Assembly: GCF_003002025.1 (NCBI RefSeq) | Contig: NZ_PVZB01000005.1 | Coordinates: 310,001-374,000 of the forward strand | Source: Paraburkholderia sp. BL25I1N1 | GTDB taxonomy: Bacteria; Pseudomonadota; Gammaproteobacteria; Burkholderiales; Burkholderiaceae | DNA length: 64,000 bases | Direction: 5' to 3' | Part shown: positions 17,096-26,066 of the stretch, one piece after another | Position numbering within the stretch: position 1 is the stretch's first letter | Layout: every line of letters starts with the position of its first letter | Translations under genes and position numbers: made by a program | The notes under the pieces: model-generated | What the model was told of the DNA's origin: nothing | Seen by the model: the letters and a program-made list of their open reading frames with translations, nothing else | Database searches by the model: none

Positions 17096-17580
17096 ACCTG
17101 TTCTCCATCGCGCGCGCCGGTGGGGCGCACGCATTGTGCAATTGTCGTTGCGATGTCGGGCGCTTGCTCGTGTTCGCGCGCCTGTGCGCGCGTTCGCGGT
17201 ATTGTGCGCCTCGCTGTCAAACCGCCCGCTGCCTGACTGTCCGGCTCAACTGTTCGTGGCCAACCCGCCGTGGCTGTGCGTATCGAGCCTGATCGCGGCC
17301 AGCCGGGCCCGGCTGGCGGGACCGCGAGTCGGCAGCGCGATTGGGACGGGGCGGTGCGGCTCGCACGCGGCAAACGCCGCGCCGGCCTGCCAGGCCCCGC
17401 GAAAGGCGCGATGCGCCAGGCGGTGTGGTCGACGGTAATGCGAATTGAGCCGCTCTTTGAGCGGATTCGAATTTTATCACGCCGCAGGGGGGCGGCAGAG
17501 GACGAGATAGCGGCGAACGCCGCGAAAAGTGCGCGATGACGGCGGCCGGCGCGCGCCGTCACGCGTTTTTCAGGCCGCTT
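17096..17580. other. Intergenic region between yebC and upp, no gene seen
   Basis: About 485 bases without a supported gene. The frames here are short and of shadow composition. A six-base hairpin CCGCTC-TTT-GAGCGG lies at 17450-17464 within an imperfect longer pairing. It lacks a following T-run, so I do not call it a terminator. The yebC promoter is expected here but no clear -35/-10 pair is visible. Confidence 0.4.
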
Positions 17581-18231
17581 TCAGTTTTTCGTGCCGAACA
17601 GGCGGTCGCCGGCGTCGCCGAGACCCGGCACGATGTACGCGTGCTCGTTCAGATGCGAATCGAGCGAGGCGACATACAGCTTGACGTCCGGATGGGCGTC
17701 CTGGAACACCTGCACGCCTTCGGGCGCGGCGACCAGCGCGAGGAACATGATGTTCTCGCCGGCGACGTTGCGGCGCTTGAGCACGTCGACCGCGTGCACC
17801 GCGGAGTAGCCGGTCGCGACCATCGGATCGCACAGGATGAACACGCGGTCTTCGAGGTCGGGCAGACGCACCAGATATTCGACCGGGCGATGATCTTCGG
17901 CACGATACACGCCGATGTGGCCCACCCGCGCCGACGGCACCAGTTCCAGCAAGCCGTCCGACATGCCGATGCCGGCCCGCAGCACCGGTACGATCGCCAG
18001 CTTCTTGCCGGCGATCACCGGCGCGTCGATTTCGACGAGTGGCGTGGTCAGGCGGCGCGTGGTCATGGGCAGGTTGCGGGTGATCTCGTAGCCCATCAGC
18101 AGCGTGATTTCACGCAGCAGTTCGCGGAACGTGCGAGTCGAGGTATCCCGGTCGCGCATATGCGACAGCTTGTGCTGGATCAGCGGGTGATCGAGGATGA
18201 AGAGATTGGGAAAACGGCTGTCCTGGGTCAT
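17581..18231 (-). CDS. upp: Uracil phosphoribosyltransferase
   Basis: This 216-residue salvage enzyme makes UMP from uracil and PRPP. The start [19 protein letters not shown], the loop [20 protein letters not shown] and the PRPP-binding motif [14 protein letters not shown] are diagnostic, and [12 protein letters not shown] closes the protein as in E. coli Upp. Length is normal. It is a single gene, divergent from the SDR gene at 18594, with a 362-base gap that should hold both promoters. Confidence 0.96.
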   Translation of the reverse strand: MTQDSRFPNLFILDHPLIQHKLSHMRDRDTSTRTFRELLREITLLMGYEITRNLPMTTRRLTTPLVEIDAPVIAGKKLAIVPVLRAGIGMSDGLLELVPSARVGHIGVYRAEDHRPVEYLVRLPDLEDRVFILCDPMVATGYSAVHAVDVLKRRNVAGENIMFLALVAAPEGVQVFQDAHPDVKLYVASLDSHLNEHAYIVPGLGDAGDRLFGTKN

Positions 18232-18593
18232 GGCGGGTGCGCACGGGGCGGCTAGAGGGATCGGTTCGGCGCGCCGCGCGGCCGGGAAACCGGCAGGCTG
18301 GCGGACGCGCCACGGCGCAAGTTTACCGAAAGAGTGCCGCCGGAAGATACCGGAGATTGCAGCGGCCCGCCGCAGTCCGGCACCGATTCTTCTAGAATCG
18401 GGGAAACTTGCCGCGCGAGGGTCCGGGATATCTCGCCAAGGCTGAGGCCGAGGGGTGAGCGCGCGAGGCGGTCCGCGGTTTCGCCAGAATGCGGCCCGGA
18501 CCTGTCGCTTTACGCCAGGCCTCTGAGGAACGTAAGAAAACTTGCGGCGGCCCGGTGTCTCGCACGCGGCACAACTTCACGAGGAGCACACAT
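18232..18593. other. Divergent intergenic region between upp and an SDR gene
   Basis: No gene is seen. A perfect eight-base hairpin CCGATTCT / AGAATCGG with a three-base loop lies at 18383-18401. Within it TAGAAT (18393-18398) resembles a plus-strand -10 element, though no good -35 sits 17 bases upstream. GAGGAG for the SDR start is at the right end (about 18581). Confidence 0.4.
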
Positions 18594-19373
18594 ATGGACA
18601 TGGGAATCGCAGGACGCACCGCGCTGGTCTGCGCGGCCAGCAAAGGCCTGGGGCGCGGCTGCGCGGAAGCGCTCGCCGCCGAAGGCGTCAACCTGACGAT
18701 CGTCGCGCGCACCGCCGAGACGCTGGAGGCGACCGCGGCGGAGATTCGCAAGCAAAGCGGCGTGGAAGTGAAGACGGTGGCGTGCGACATCACCACGCCG
18801 GAAGGCCGGGCCGCGGCGCTCGCCGTCTGTCCGCAGCCGGACATTCTGGTCAACAACGCGGGCGGCCCGCCGCCGGGCGATTTCCGCGACTTCACGCACG
18901 AAGACTGGATCCGTGCGCTCGAGAGCAACATGCTCACGCCGATCGAGCTGATACGCGCGACCATCGACTCGATGAGCGCGAAAGGTTACGGGCGCATCGT
19001 CAATATCACGAGTTCGGCGGTGAAGGCGCCGATCGACGTGCTCGGGCTGTCCAATGGCGCGCGCTCGGGGCTGACGGGCTTCGTCGCGGGACTGGCGCGC
19101 AAGGTCGCGCCCACCGGTGTGACCATCAACAACCTGCTGCCGGGGCTGTTCGACACCGACCGCATCGGCGTCACGTTCGCGGCGCAAGCCAAGGCGCAGA
19201 ACATTTCCGTCGACGAGGCGCGCAAGCAGCGCACGAAGACGATTCCCGCCGGCCGTTTCGGCACCCGCGAGGAATTCGGCGCTGCCTGCGCGTTCCTGTG
19301 CAGCGTGCATGCCGGCTATATCACCGGACAGAACTGGCTGATCGACGGCGGCGCCTATCCCGGAACGTTCTGA
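18594..19373 (+). CDS. Short-chain dehydrogenase/reductase (SDR)
   Basis: This 259-residue NAD(P)-dependent oxidoreductase starts at ATG 18594 behind GAGGAG. TALVCAASKGLGRGCAEAL is the cofactor-binding glycine motif (ASKGLG in place of the usual GGxxGxG). ILVNNAGGPPPGDF is the NNAG block and IVNITSSAVKAPI carries the catalytic Ser. The expected Tyr of YxxxK is not obvious at the next helix, where the sequence reads LGLSNGARSGLTGF, so the catalytic Tyr-Lys pair appears replaced. That pattern occurs in a known SDR subgroup of 3-oxoacyl-ACP reductase-like proteins. The substrate is unknown. mgsA follows 63 bases later. Confidence 0.85.
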   Translation: MDMGIAGRTALVCAASKGLGRGCAEALAAEGVNLTIVARTAETLEATAAEIRKQSGVEVKTVACDITTPEGRAAALAVCPQPDILVNNAGGPPPGDFRDFTHEDWIRALESNMLTPIELIRATIDSMSAKGYGRIVNITSSAVKAPIDVLGLSNGARSGLTGFVAGLARKVAPTGVTINNLLPGLFDTDRIGVTFAAQAKAQNISVDEARKQRTKTIPAGRFGTREEFGAACAFLCSVHAGYITGQNWLIDGGAYPGTF

Positions 19374-19436
19374 ACGGCACGTCCTAAAGCATCACCACAA
19401 CAACGACAATCACAACGGTTTCAGGAGTCTTACGTC

Positions 19437-19826
19437 ATGACCACCCGCATCGCGCTGATCGCGCACGATCACAAGAAGGACGACATCGTCAAACTGGCCG
19501 GCGAATACGTCGACACGCTCAGGCGCTGCGACATCGTGGCGACCGGCACGACCGGCGGGCGCATCGCCGACGCACACGGCCTCGTGGTCGAGCGGATGCT
19601 GTCGGGCCCGCACGGCGGTGATCTGCAGATCGGCGCGCAACTCGCGGAAGGGCGCGTGGACATGGTGATCTTCCTGCGCGACCCAATGACGCCGCAACCG
19701 CACGAGCCGGACATCAACGCGCTGGTGCGCGCGTGCGACGTGCACAACATTCCGTGCGCGACCAACATTTCGACGGCGCGCATGGTGCTCGACTCGCTGA
19801 CCTTGCGCCTCACGCAACAGGTTTGA
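19437..19826 (+). CDS. mgsA: Methylglyoxal synthase
   Basis: MgsA (129 residues) converts dihydroxyacetone phosphate to methylglyoxal and phosphate, a bypass used when sugar phosphates build up. [42 protein letters not shown] and [18 protein letters not shown] match the family, including the catalytic Asp region in the GGDLQ block and the phosphate-binding TGTTG. The length is slightly below the E. coli protein. The adjacent SDR and quinone oxidoreductase could help deal with reactive carbonyls, but that is inference from position. Confidence 0.95.
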   Translation: MTTRIALIAHDHKKDDIVKLAGEYVDTLRRCDIVATGTTGGRIADAHGLVVERMLSGPHGGDLQIGAQLAEGRVDMVIFLRDPMTPQPHEPDINALVRACDVHNIPCATNISTARMVLDSLTLRLTQQV

Positions 19827-19875
19827 GCTTTCGCTCCCGGCACGCCTGAATCAAAACCAACCTCAAGGAGACGTG

Positions 19876-20850
19876 ATGGTCAAAGCAATCCGATTCGATA
19901 AAACCGGCGGTCCCGAAGTGATGAAGTGGGTCGACGTCGAAGTCGGCGAGCCGGGCGCGGGCGAGATCCGCGTCAGGCAGACGGCGGTCGGGCTGAACTA
20001 TATCGACGTGTACTTCCGCACGGGTCTCTATCCGTTGCCGTTGCCCGGCGGTCTTGGCATGGAAGCGGCCGGCGAAGTGACGGCGCTCGGCCCGGGCGTA
20101 AGCGGTCTGAAGGTGGGCGATCGCATCGCGTACGTGGGACGTCCGCCCGGCGCGTATGCGCAGGAGCGTGTGCTGCAGGCGGCGCAGGCGGTGAAAGTGC
20201 CCGACGCGTTGAGTGACGAGCAGGCCGCCTCGGTGATGCTGCAAGGCCTCACCGCGCAATATCTGCTGCGCCGCACGTATCCCGTGAAAGCCGGCGACAC
20301 GATCCTGATCCAGGCCGCGGCGGGCGGCGTCGGTCTGCTGGCGTGCCAGTGGGCGAAGGCGCTCGGCGCGACGGTGATCGGCACAGTCGGCTCGGATGAG
20401 AAAGCGGAGATCGCCAAGGCGCACGGTTGCGATCACGCGATCGTCTACACGCGCGAGAACTTCACCAAACGCGTGCGCGAGATCACCAACGGCGCGGGCG
20501 TGCCGGTAGTGTACGACTCGATCGGTAAAGACACGTTTACGGGCTCGCTCGATTGCCTCGCGCCGCTCGGCATGTTCGTGAGCTTCGGCAATGCGTCGGG
20601 GCCGTTGCCGCCGATCGATTCGTCGGAATTCGCCGGACGTGGCTCACTGTTCTTCACGCGGCCGACGCTCTTTACCTACATCGCCAAACGCAGCGATTAC
20701 GAGGCAATGTCCACCGAGTTGTTCGATGTGCTGGTGTCGGGCAAGGTCAAGACGAGCATCAATCAGCGTTACGCTTTGTCGGACGTTGGCCGCGCGCATG
20801 CGGATCTCGAAGGGCGCCGCACAACGGGCTCGACGGTGCTCCTGCCGTAA
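19876..20850 (+). CDS. NADPH:quinone oxidoreductase (zinc-free MDR family)
   Basis: This protein has 324 residues from ATG 19876, five bases after AAGGAG; an in-frame GTG at 19873 is less likely. It is a zinc-free medium-chain reductase of the Qor type, reducing quinones with NADPH. VGLNYIDVYFRTGLYP and LGMEAAGEVTALGPGV make up the N-terminal GroES-like domain. The Rossmann site ILIQAAAGGVGLLACQWAKALGA (AAGGVG core) follows, then VVYDSIGKDTF. No zinc-ligand cysteines are seen. A strong terminator at 20971-21010 closes the SDR-mgsA-qor group. Confidence 0.9.
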   Translation: MVKAIRFDKTGGPEVMKWVDVEVGEPGAGEIRVRQTAVGLNYIDVYFRTGLYPLPLPGGLGMEAAGEVTALGPGVSGLKVGDRIAYVGRPPGAYAQERVLQAAQAVKVPDALSDEQAASVMLQGLTAQYLLRRTYPVKAGDTILIQAAAGGVGLLACQWAKALGATVIGTVGSDEKAEIAKAHGCDHAIVYTRENFTKRVREITNGAGVPVVYDSIGKDTFTGSLDCLAPLGMFVSFGNASGPLPPIDSSEFAGRGSLFFTRPTLFTYIAKRSDYEAMSTELFDVLVSGKVKTSINQRYALSDVGRAHADLEGRRTTGSTVLLP

Positions 20851-20970
20851 CGCACGACGACGACCCGAGCGCGGCAGCGACGGCCGTATAAAACGAACGC
20901 ACATCGACGGACGCGCCCAAGCCCTGGTCAAACCGGCGCCGCACGCCGCAAAGCCTGACGCAGCCCACCC

Positions 20971-21010
20971 AAGGCTGTTCCATCGCAGGATGGAACAGCC
21001 TTGTTCGTTT
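20971..21010 (+). terminator. Strong intrinsic terminator after the quinone oxidoreductase gene
   Basis: Perfect 14-base stem 20971-20984 / 20989-21002 with loop GCAG, followed by GTTCGTTT. It lies 120 bases past the stop and just before the kdp region. Confidence 0.85.
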
Positions 21011-21108
21011 ACGCGATTTTTATACACGCCACGCCATCTTTGACCAGGCCTTTACGCGGATCGGCATAACGTTGCGGCTATCCAAAGTCCGTGTAATGGA
21101 GAACAAAA

Positions 21109-21222
21109 ATGGATGTGCTGTATGTCGGGGGGCTGGTGCTGTTTGCCGCGCTGACCTTCGCGTTGATTGCCGGCTGCGAGAAGTTGATGCAGTTCCGCCG
21201 TGGGCAGGGAGCGCGCTCATGA
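21109..21222 (+). CDS. Small single-TM protein upstream of kdpF
   Basis: This 37-residue peptide starts at ATG 21109, seven bases after GGAG. It has one hydrophobic helix (about residues 5-23, VGGLVLFAALTFALIAGC) and a basic tail (FRRGQGARS). Its TGA overlaps the kdpF ATG as ATGA, so it is the first gene of the kdp operon. I recognise no family. Similar small membrane ORFs occur in front of kdpF in some proteobacteria and are often missed. A role as an accessory Kdp subunit or regulator is inference. A weak TTGACC with a distant CATAAC (21040-21070) might be the operon promoter, but the spacing of 19 is poor. Confidence 0.7.
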   Translation: MDVLYVGGLVLFAALTFALIAGCEKLMQFRRGQGARS

Positions 21223-21311
21223 ACTGGATTCTGTGGTTATCGGGCGCGGCGACCGCGCTGCTGTTCGCCTATCTGGTCTATGCGCTGTTGCGCGCGGAGG
21301 ACATTGAATGA
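21219..21311 (+). CDS. kdpF: K+-transporting ATPase subunit KdpF
   Basis: This is a 30-residue single-helix protein (NWILWLSGAATALLFAYLVY then ALLRAEDIE), the usual size and ending for KdpF. KdpF stabilises the KdpABC complex in the inner membrane. It overlaps the upstream small gene and kdpA by four bases each (ATGA), so all three are tightly coupled. Identification rests on position, length, the helix and the Arg/Glu-containing end. Confidence 0.9.
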   Translation: MNWILWLSGAATALLFAYLVYALLRAEDIE

Positions 21312-23113
21312 ACTCGAACAATGTCCTGCAAGCGGGCCTCTTCATCGTCGTGCTGCTGGCAGCCGCGGTGCCGATGGCCCGCTATCTGAGCGCCGTGATG
21401 GACGGCAGTTCTCGCGTGGTCCGCTTCGGCGGTCCCGTCGAGCGTCTGCTATATCGCATCGCGGGCGTCGATCCGTCGAAGGAAATGAGCTGGAAGCACT
21501 ACGCCATCGCCACGATCGCCTTCAACGTGCTCGGCGTCGCGTTTCTCTACCTGCTGTTGCGCGTGCAAGGCTGGCTGCCGGGTAATCCGCAGCAATTCGG
21601 CCCGATGACGGTCGACGGCGCGTTCAACACGGCAATCAGTTTTGTGACCAACACGAATTGGCAGGATTACACGCCCGAGCAGACGGTAGGTTATCTAACG
21701 CAGATGCTCGGTTTCACCGTGCAGAACTTCTTCTCGGCGGCCACCGGCATCGTGGTGGTGATTGCGCTGATTCGGGGCTTCGCGCGTCACACGGCACAAA
21801 CCATCGGCAACTTCTGGGTCGATCTGACCCGCGTGACGCTGTACGTGTTGCTGCCGATGTCGGCGATTGTCGCGGCGCTGTTGATGAGCCAGGGGGTGAT
21901 TCAGAACTTCAAGACCTATCAGGACGTGCCGACGCTGCAAACCACCTCCTATGCCGCGCCCAAGCTCGACGCGCAAGGCAACCCGGTGAAGGACGCCAAG
22001 GGCAATCCGGTCACGGTGGATACGCCCGTGAAGACGCAAACCCTCGCCATGGGCCCGGTCGCGTCGCAGGAAGCGATCAAGATGCTCGGCACCAACGGCG
22101 GCGGCTTCTTCAACGGCAACTCGGCGCATCCGTTCGAGAACCCGACGCCGTTCTCGAACTTCCTGCAGATATTCTCGATCCTTATCATCCCCGCGTCGCT
22201 CGCGCTGGTGTTCGGCCGCATGATTGCCGACCGCAAGCAGGGCGTGGCCGTGCTCGCCGCCATGACGATCGCGTTTGCGGTCTGCGTGTTCGGCGAGATC
22301 AGCGCGGAGCAGGCCGGCAATCCGGCCATTGCCGCCTTGCATGTCGACCAGTCGGCTAACGCGCTGCAATCGGGCGGCAATGCGGAAGGCAAGGAGACGC
22401 GTTTCGGCATCGCGCAGTCGGGCATCTTCACGGTCGCAACTACCGCGGCTTCGTGCGGCGCGGTCACCAACACGCACGACTCGCTGACGCCGATCGGCGG
22501 CCTCTATCCGATGCTGCTGATGCAGCTCGGCGAAGTGATCTTCGGCGGCGTGGGTTCCGGCATGTACGGCATGCTCGTGTTCGCGATGCTGGCCGTGTTC
22601 GTGGCGGGCCTGATGATCGGCCGCACGCCGGAATACGTGGGCAAGAAGATCGAAGCGTACGAGATGAAGATGGTGTCGATCGTCGTGCTGCTCACGCCGC
22701 TGCTGGTGCTGGTCGGCACGTCGATCGCGGTATTGAGCGACGCGGGCAAGGCGGGCATCGCCAACCCCGGCGCGCACGGTTTCTCCGAAATCCTCTACGC
22801 GTTCAGTTCGGCGGCCAATAACAACGGCAGCGCGTTCGCGGGCCTCACCGTGAGCACGCCGTTCTACAACTGGCTCACCGCAATCGCGATGTGGTTCGGC
22901 CGCTTCGGCACGATCATTCCGGTGCTCGCGATTGCCGGTTCGCTGGCCGCGAAAAAGCGCATTGGTGTAACGGGCGGCACGTTGCCCACGCATGGACCGC
23001 TCTTCGTCGTGCTGTTGCTCGGCACGGTGCTGCTGGTCGGCGCGCTGACTTATGTGCCCGCGCTCGCGCTCGGTCCTGGTGTCGAACATCTGATCATGAT
23101 GGGCGCCCATTGA
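21308..23113 (+). CDS. kdpA: K+-transporting ATPase subunit KdpA
   Basis: KdpA (601 residues) is the channel-like subunit that selects and binds K+ in the high-affinity Kdp pump. About ten membrane helices are visible. The four pore-loop regions include SFVTNTNWQDYTPEQT, LGTNGGGFFNGNSAHPFENP, AVTNTHDSLTPIG and SSAANNNGSAF, matching the degenerate K+ filter repeats. A hydrophilic loop of about 35 residues near 205-245 (LDAQGNPVKDAKGNPVTVD) contains an internal repeat GNPV. Length is slightly above E. coli KdpA. The operon is expected to be induced by KdpDE under K+ limitation. Confidence 0.98.
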   Translation: MNSNNVLQAGLFIVVLLAAAVPMARYLSAVMDGSSRVVRFGGPVERLLYRIAGVDPSKEMSWKHYAIATIAFNVLGVAFLYLLLRVQGWLPGNPQQFGPMTVDGAFNTAISFVTNTNWQDYTPEQTVGYLTQMLGFTVQNFFSAATGIVVVIALIRGFARHTAQTIGNFWVDLTRVTLYVLLPMSAIVAALLMSQGVIQNFKTYQDVPTLQTTSYAAPKLDAQGNPVKDAKGNPVTVDTPVKTQTLAMGPVASQEAIKMLGTNGGGFFNGNSAHPFENPTPFSNFLQIFSILIIPASLALVFGRMIADRKQGVAVLAAMTIAFAVCVFGEISAEQAGNPAIAALHVDQSANALQSGGNAEGKETRFGIAQSGIFTVATTAASCGAVTNTHDSLTPIGGLYPMLLMQLGEVIFGGVGSGMYGMLVFAMLAVFVAGLMIGRTPEYVGKKIEAYEMKMVSIVVLLTPLLVLVGTSIAVLSDAGKAGIANPGAHGFSEILYAFSSAANNNGSAFAGLTVSTPFYNWLTAIAMWFGRFGTIIPVLAIAGSLAAKKRIGVTGGTLPTHGPLFVVLLLGTVLLVGALTYVPALALGPGVEHLIMMGAH

Positions 23114-23181
23114 GGCGGCCCGTCGGGATGGCACAAGCGACCAACGACTGAACAGGCGCAAACGGGAAATTCGAGGATTCA

Positions 23182-25266
23182 ATGACTGAACATAATGCAA
23201 CCCGGTCCATGTTCGACCCAGCGCTGCTGCGCCCGGCGATCGTGGACTCCTTCAAGAAGCTGACGCCGCGCACGCAGTTCCGCAATCCGGTGATGTTCTG
23301 CGTGTACGTGGGCAGCATTCTCACGACCATTCTCTGGATCGCCGCGCTCGGCGGCCAGGCCGAGGCGCCCGCGGGCTTCATTCTCGCGGTCACCTTGTGG
23401 CTGTGGTTCACGGTGCTGTTCGCCAACTTCGCGGAAGCGCTCGCCGAAGGCCGTTCGAAGGCCCAGGCGGCGTCGCTGCGCAGCGCGAAGAAAGACGTGA
23501 TGGCCAAGAAGCTGAACGAGCCGCATCCGAAGTCGCCGATCCGCATTCTGACGGCTTCCGATCTGCGCAAGGGCGACGTGGTGCTGGTCGAAACTGGCGA
23601 CGTAATCCCGGCCGACGGCGAAGTAATCGACGGTGTCGCGTCGGTCGACGAATCCGCGATCACGGGCGAATCCGCGCCGGTGATCCGTGAGTCGGGCGGC
23701 GACTTTTCGTCGGTGACGGGCGGCACGCGCGTGCTGTCGGACTGGATCGTTGTGCGCGTCACGGCGAATCCGGGCGAAGCGTTCCTCGACCGCATGATCG
23801 CGATGGTGGAAGGCGCAAAGCGTCAGAAGACGCCGAATGAAATCGCGCTGACGATTCTGCTGGTCGCCTTGACGATCGTGATGTTGCTCGCCACCGCGAC
23901 GCTGCTGCCGTTCTCGATGTTTTCGGTCGAAGCGGCGAAAGCGGGCCACGTGGTGACGATTACCGCGCTGGTCGCTCTGCTGGTGTGCCTGATTCCGACC
24001 ACGATCGGCGGTTTGCTGTCGGCGATCGGTGTGGCTGGCATGAGCCGCATGATGCAGGCGAATGTGATCGCCACCTCGGGCCGCGCGGTGGAAGCGGCCG
24101 GCGACGTCGATGTGCTGTTGCTCGACAAGACCGGCACCATCACGCTCGGCAATCGCCAGGCTTCGCAGTTCGTGCCGGCACCGGGCTTGACGGAAGAAGC
24201 GCTCGCGGATGCCGCGCAACTGTCGTCGCTTGCCGACGAAACGCCGGAAGGCCGCAGCATCGTCGTGCTGGCGAAGCAGCGCTTCAACATCCGTCAGCGC
24301 GATATGGCCTCGCTGCATGCCACGTTCCTCGCATTCACCGCGCAAACGCGCATGAGCGGCGTCGATCTGCCGGGGCGTGAAATTCGCAAGGGCGCGGCCG
24401 ACGCGGTGAAGAACTACGTCGAAGCTAACGGCGGCCGTTTCCCGAATGAAGTCAGCAACGCCGTGGCCGACGTCGCTCGGCGCGGCAGCACGCCGCTGGT
24501 GGTCGCCGAGAAGGGCGAGCAGGGCGCGCGCGTGCTCGGTGTGATCGAGTTGAAGGACGTGGTGAAGGGCGGCATCAAGGAACGTTTCGCCGAACTGCGC
24601 AAAATGGGCATCAAGACCATCATGGTGACGGGCGACAACCGCCTGACGGCGGCGGCGATTGCCGCGGAAGCCGGGGTCGACGATTTCCTCGCCGAAGCCA
24701 CGCCGGAAGCGAAACTCGCCACGATCCGCGCGCACCAGGCCGAAGGCCGCCTCGTGGCAATGACCGGCGACGGCACCAACGACGCCCCGGCGCTCGCGCA
24801 GGCCGACGTCGCGGTGGCGATGAACACCGGCACGCAGGCCGCGAAGGAAGCCGGCAATATGGTCGACCTCGATTCGAATCCGACCAAGCTGATCGAGATC
24901 GTGGAGATCGGCAAGCAGATGCTGATGACGCGCGGTTCGCTCACCACCTTCTCGATTGCCAACGACGTCGCCAAATACTTCGCGATCATTCCGGCCGCGT
25001 TCGCCACGACGTATCCGGCGCTGAATGCGCTCAACGTGATGCATCTGGCCACGCCGGCCTCGGCGATCATGTCGGCGGTGATTTTCAACGCGCTGATCAT
25101 CGTGCTGCTGATTCCGCTGGCGCTCAAGGGCGTGCGTTATCGCGCGCTGGGCGCGGCGATCCTGCTGCGCCGCAATCTGCTGATCTACGGTTTGGGCGGG
25201 ATCATCGTGCCGTTTATCGGCATCAAGCTGATCGATATGGTGCTGGCCGCGTTCGGCTGGGTCTAA
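23182..25266 (+). CDS. kdpB: K+-transporting ATPase subunit KdpB (P-type ATPase)
   Basis: KdpB (694 residues) is the ATP-hydrolysing P-type subunit that powers K+ uptake through Kdp[19 protein letters not shown] carries the dephosphorylation TGES motif. [16 protein letters not shown] carries the phosphorylated Asp at residue 315, and [19 protein letters not shown] and [18 protein letters not shown] complete the hinge. Seven hydrophobic segments fit the family topology. It begins 68 bases after kdpA and all catalytic motifs are intact. Confidence 0.98.
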   Translation: MTEHNATRSMFDPALLRPAIVDSFKKLTPRTQFRNPVMFCVYVGSILTTILWIAALGGQAEAPAGFILAVTLWLWFTVLFANFAEALAEGRSKAQAASLRSAKKDVMAKKLNEPHPKSPIRILTASDLRKGDVVLVETGDVIPADGEVIDGVASVDESAITGESAPVIRESGGDFSSVTGGTRVLSDWIVVRVTANPGEAFLDRMIAMVEGAKRQKTPNEIALTILLVALTIVMLLATATLLPFSMFSVEAAKAGHVVTITALVALLVCLIPTTIGGLLSAIGVAGMSRMMQANVIATSGRAVEAAGDVDVLLLDKTGTITLGNRQASQFVPAPGLTEEALADAAQLSSLADETPEGRSIVVLAKQRFNIRQRDMASLHATFLAFTAQTRMSGVDLPGREIRKGAADAVKNYVEANGGRFPNEVSNAVADVARRGSTPLVVAEKGEQGARVLGVIELKDVVKGGIKERFAELRKMGIKTIMVTGDNRLTAAAIAAEAGVDDFLAEATPEAKLATIRAHQAEGRLVAMTGDGTNDAPALAQADVAVAMNTGTQAAKEAGNMVDLDSNPTKLIEIVEIGKQMLMTRGSLTTFSIANDVAKYFAIIPAAFATTYPALNALNVMHLATPASAIMSAVIFNALIIVLLIPLALKGVRYRALGAAILLRRNLLIYGLGGIIVPFIGIKLIDMVLAAFGWV

Positions 25267-25267
25267 G

Positions 25268-25299
25268 CGCCAGTTCGCCAGTGCACCAGTGCGCCAGTT
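25268..25299. repeat. Four-unit 8-bp tandem repeat between kdpB and kdpC
   Basis: Four octamers in a row: CGCCAGTT, CGCCAGTG, CACCAGTG, CGCCAGTT. The repeat begins one base after the kdpB stop and ends 18 bases before the kdpC ATG, so it fills the intercistronic gap and lies just upstream of the kdpC ribosome site (AAGGAA, 25303-25308). Confidence 0.75.
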
Positions 25300-25317
25300 C
25301 ACAAGGAATCATTCATC

Positions 25318-25896
25318 ATGAAAAATCTGTTGCGTCCGTTGATCGTGATCTTCGCGGTGCTCGCCGCCGTCACCGGACTTGCTTATCCCGCCGTGATGAC
25401 CGCGGTCGGTCAGGCGGCCTTCCACGATCAGGCCAACGGCAGCCTGCTCGAACAGGACGGCAAGGTGGTCGGCTCGAAGCTGATCGGCCAGCAGTTCGAT
25501 GCGCCGCAATACTTCTGGGGCCGCCTGTCGGCCACCAGTCCGATGCCGTACAACGCGCAGGGTTCAGGCGGCTCGAACCTCGGTCCGACCAATCCGGCGT
25601 TGCTCGATGAAATCAGAGGCCGCCTCGACGCGTTGAAAGCCGCCGGCACCGATATGTCGAAGCCGGTGCCGGTCGATCTGGTGACGTCCTCGGGCAGCGG
25701 TCTCGATCCGGAGATCAGCCCGGCCGCGGCGGCTTATCAGATCGAGCGCGTCGCCAAGGCACGCAAGCTCGCAGCGAATGACGTGCAGGCGCTGGTGGAT
25801 CGTTATACGAGCGGCCGTCAGTTCGGTATTCTCGGTGAGCCGCGCGTGAACGTGCTGCAAGTGAACCTGGCGCTGGATGAGATGAAGCACGGCTGA
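25318..25896 (+). CDS. kdpC: K+-transporting ATPase subunit KdpC
   Basis: KdpC (192 residues) is the single-helix subunit that supports ATP binding and assembly of the Kdp complex. A membrane helix (about residues 8-32) is followed by a periplasmic domain with [39 protein letters not shown] and [32 protein letters not shown] and [20 protein letters not shown] then follow. All are KdpC signatures. The length is normal. AAGGAA precedes the ATG by about nine bases. Confidence 0.97.
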   Translation: MKNLLRPLIVIFAVLAAVTGLAYPAVMTAVGQAAFHDQANGSLLEQDGKVVGSKLIGQQFDAPQYFWGRLSATSPMPYNAQGSGGSNLGPTNPALLDEIRGRLDALKAAGTDMSKPVPVDLVTSSGSGLDPEISPAAAAYQIERVAKARKLAANDVQALVDRYTSGRQFGILGEPRVNVLQVNLALDEMKHG

Positions 25897-26066
25897 TCGA
25901 CGTAGCGCAACAGCGCTTCGCTTCACAAAGGCGGCGTCCGCGACTCCGCCTTTGCCTTTTGACGGCGCGACGCAATAGACGCAACAGTGCCCGTTATTTG
26001 CGGCCGCGCCGACGCCGTGCCACCATGCATACACCGACGCTCGTCCAACGATGAAAACCATTGAGC

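Noticed and set aside
17450..17464. Hairpin CCGCTC-TTT-GAGCGG as a upp terminator
   Set aside because: Short stem, no T-run on the minus strand and more than 110 bases past the upp stop.
23179..25302. A 707-codon minus-strand frame opposite kdpB
   Set aside because: Shadow of an intact P-type ATPase gene.
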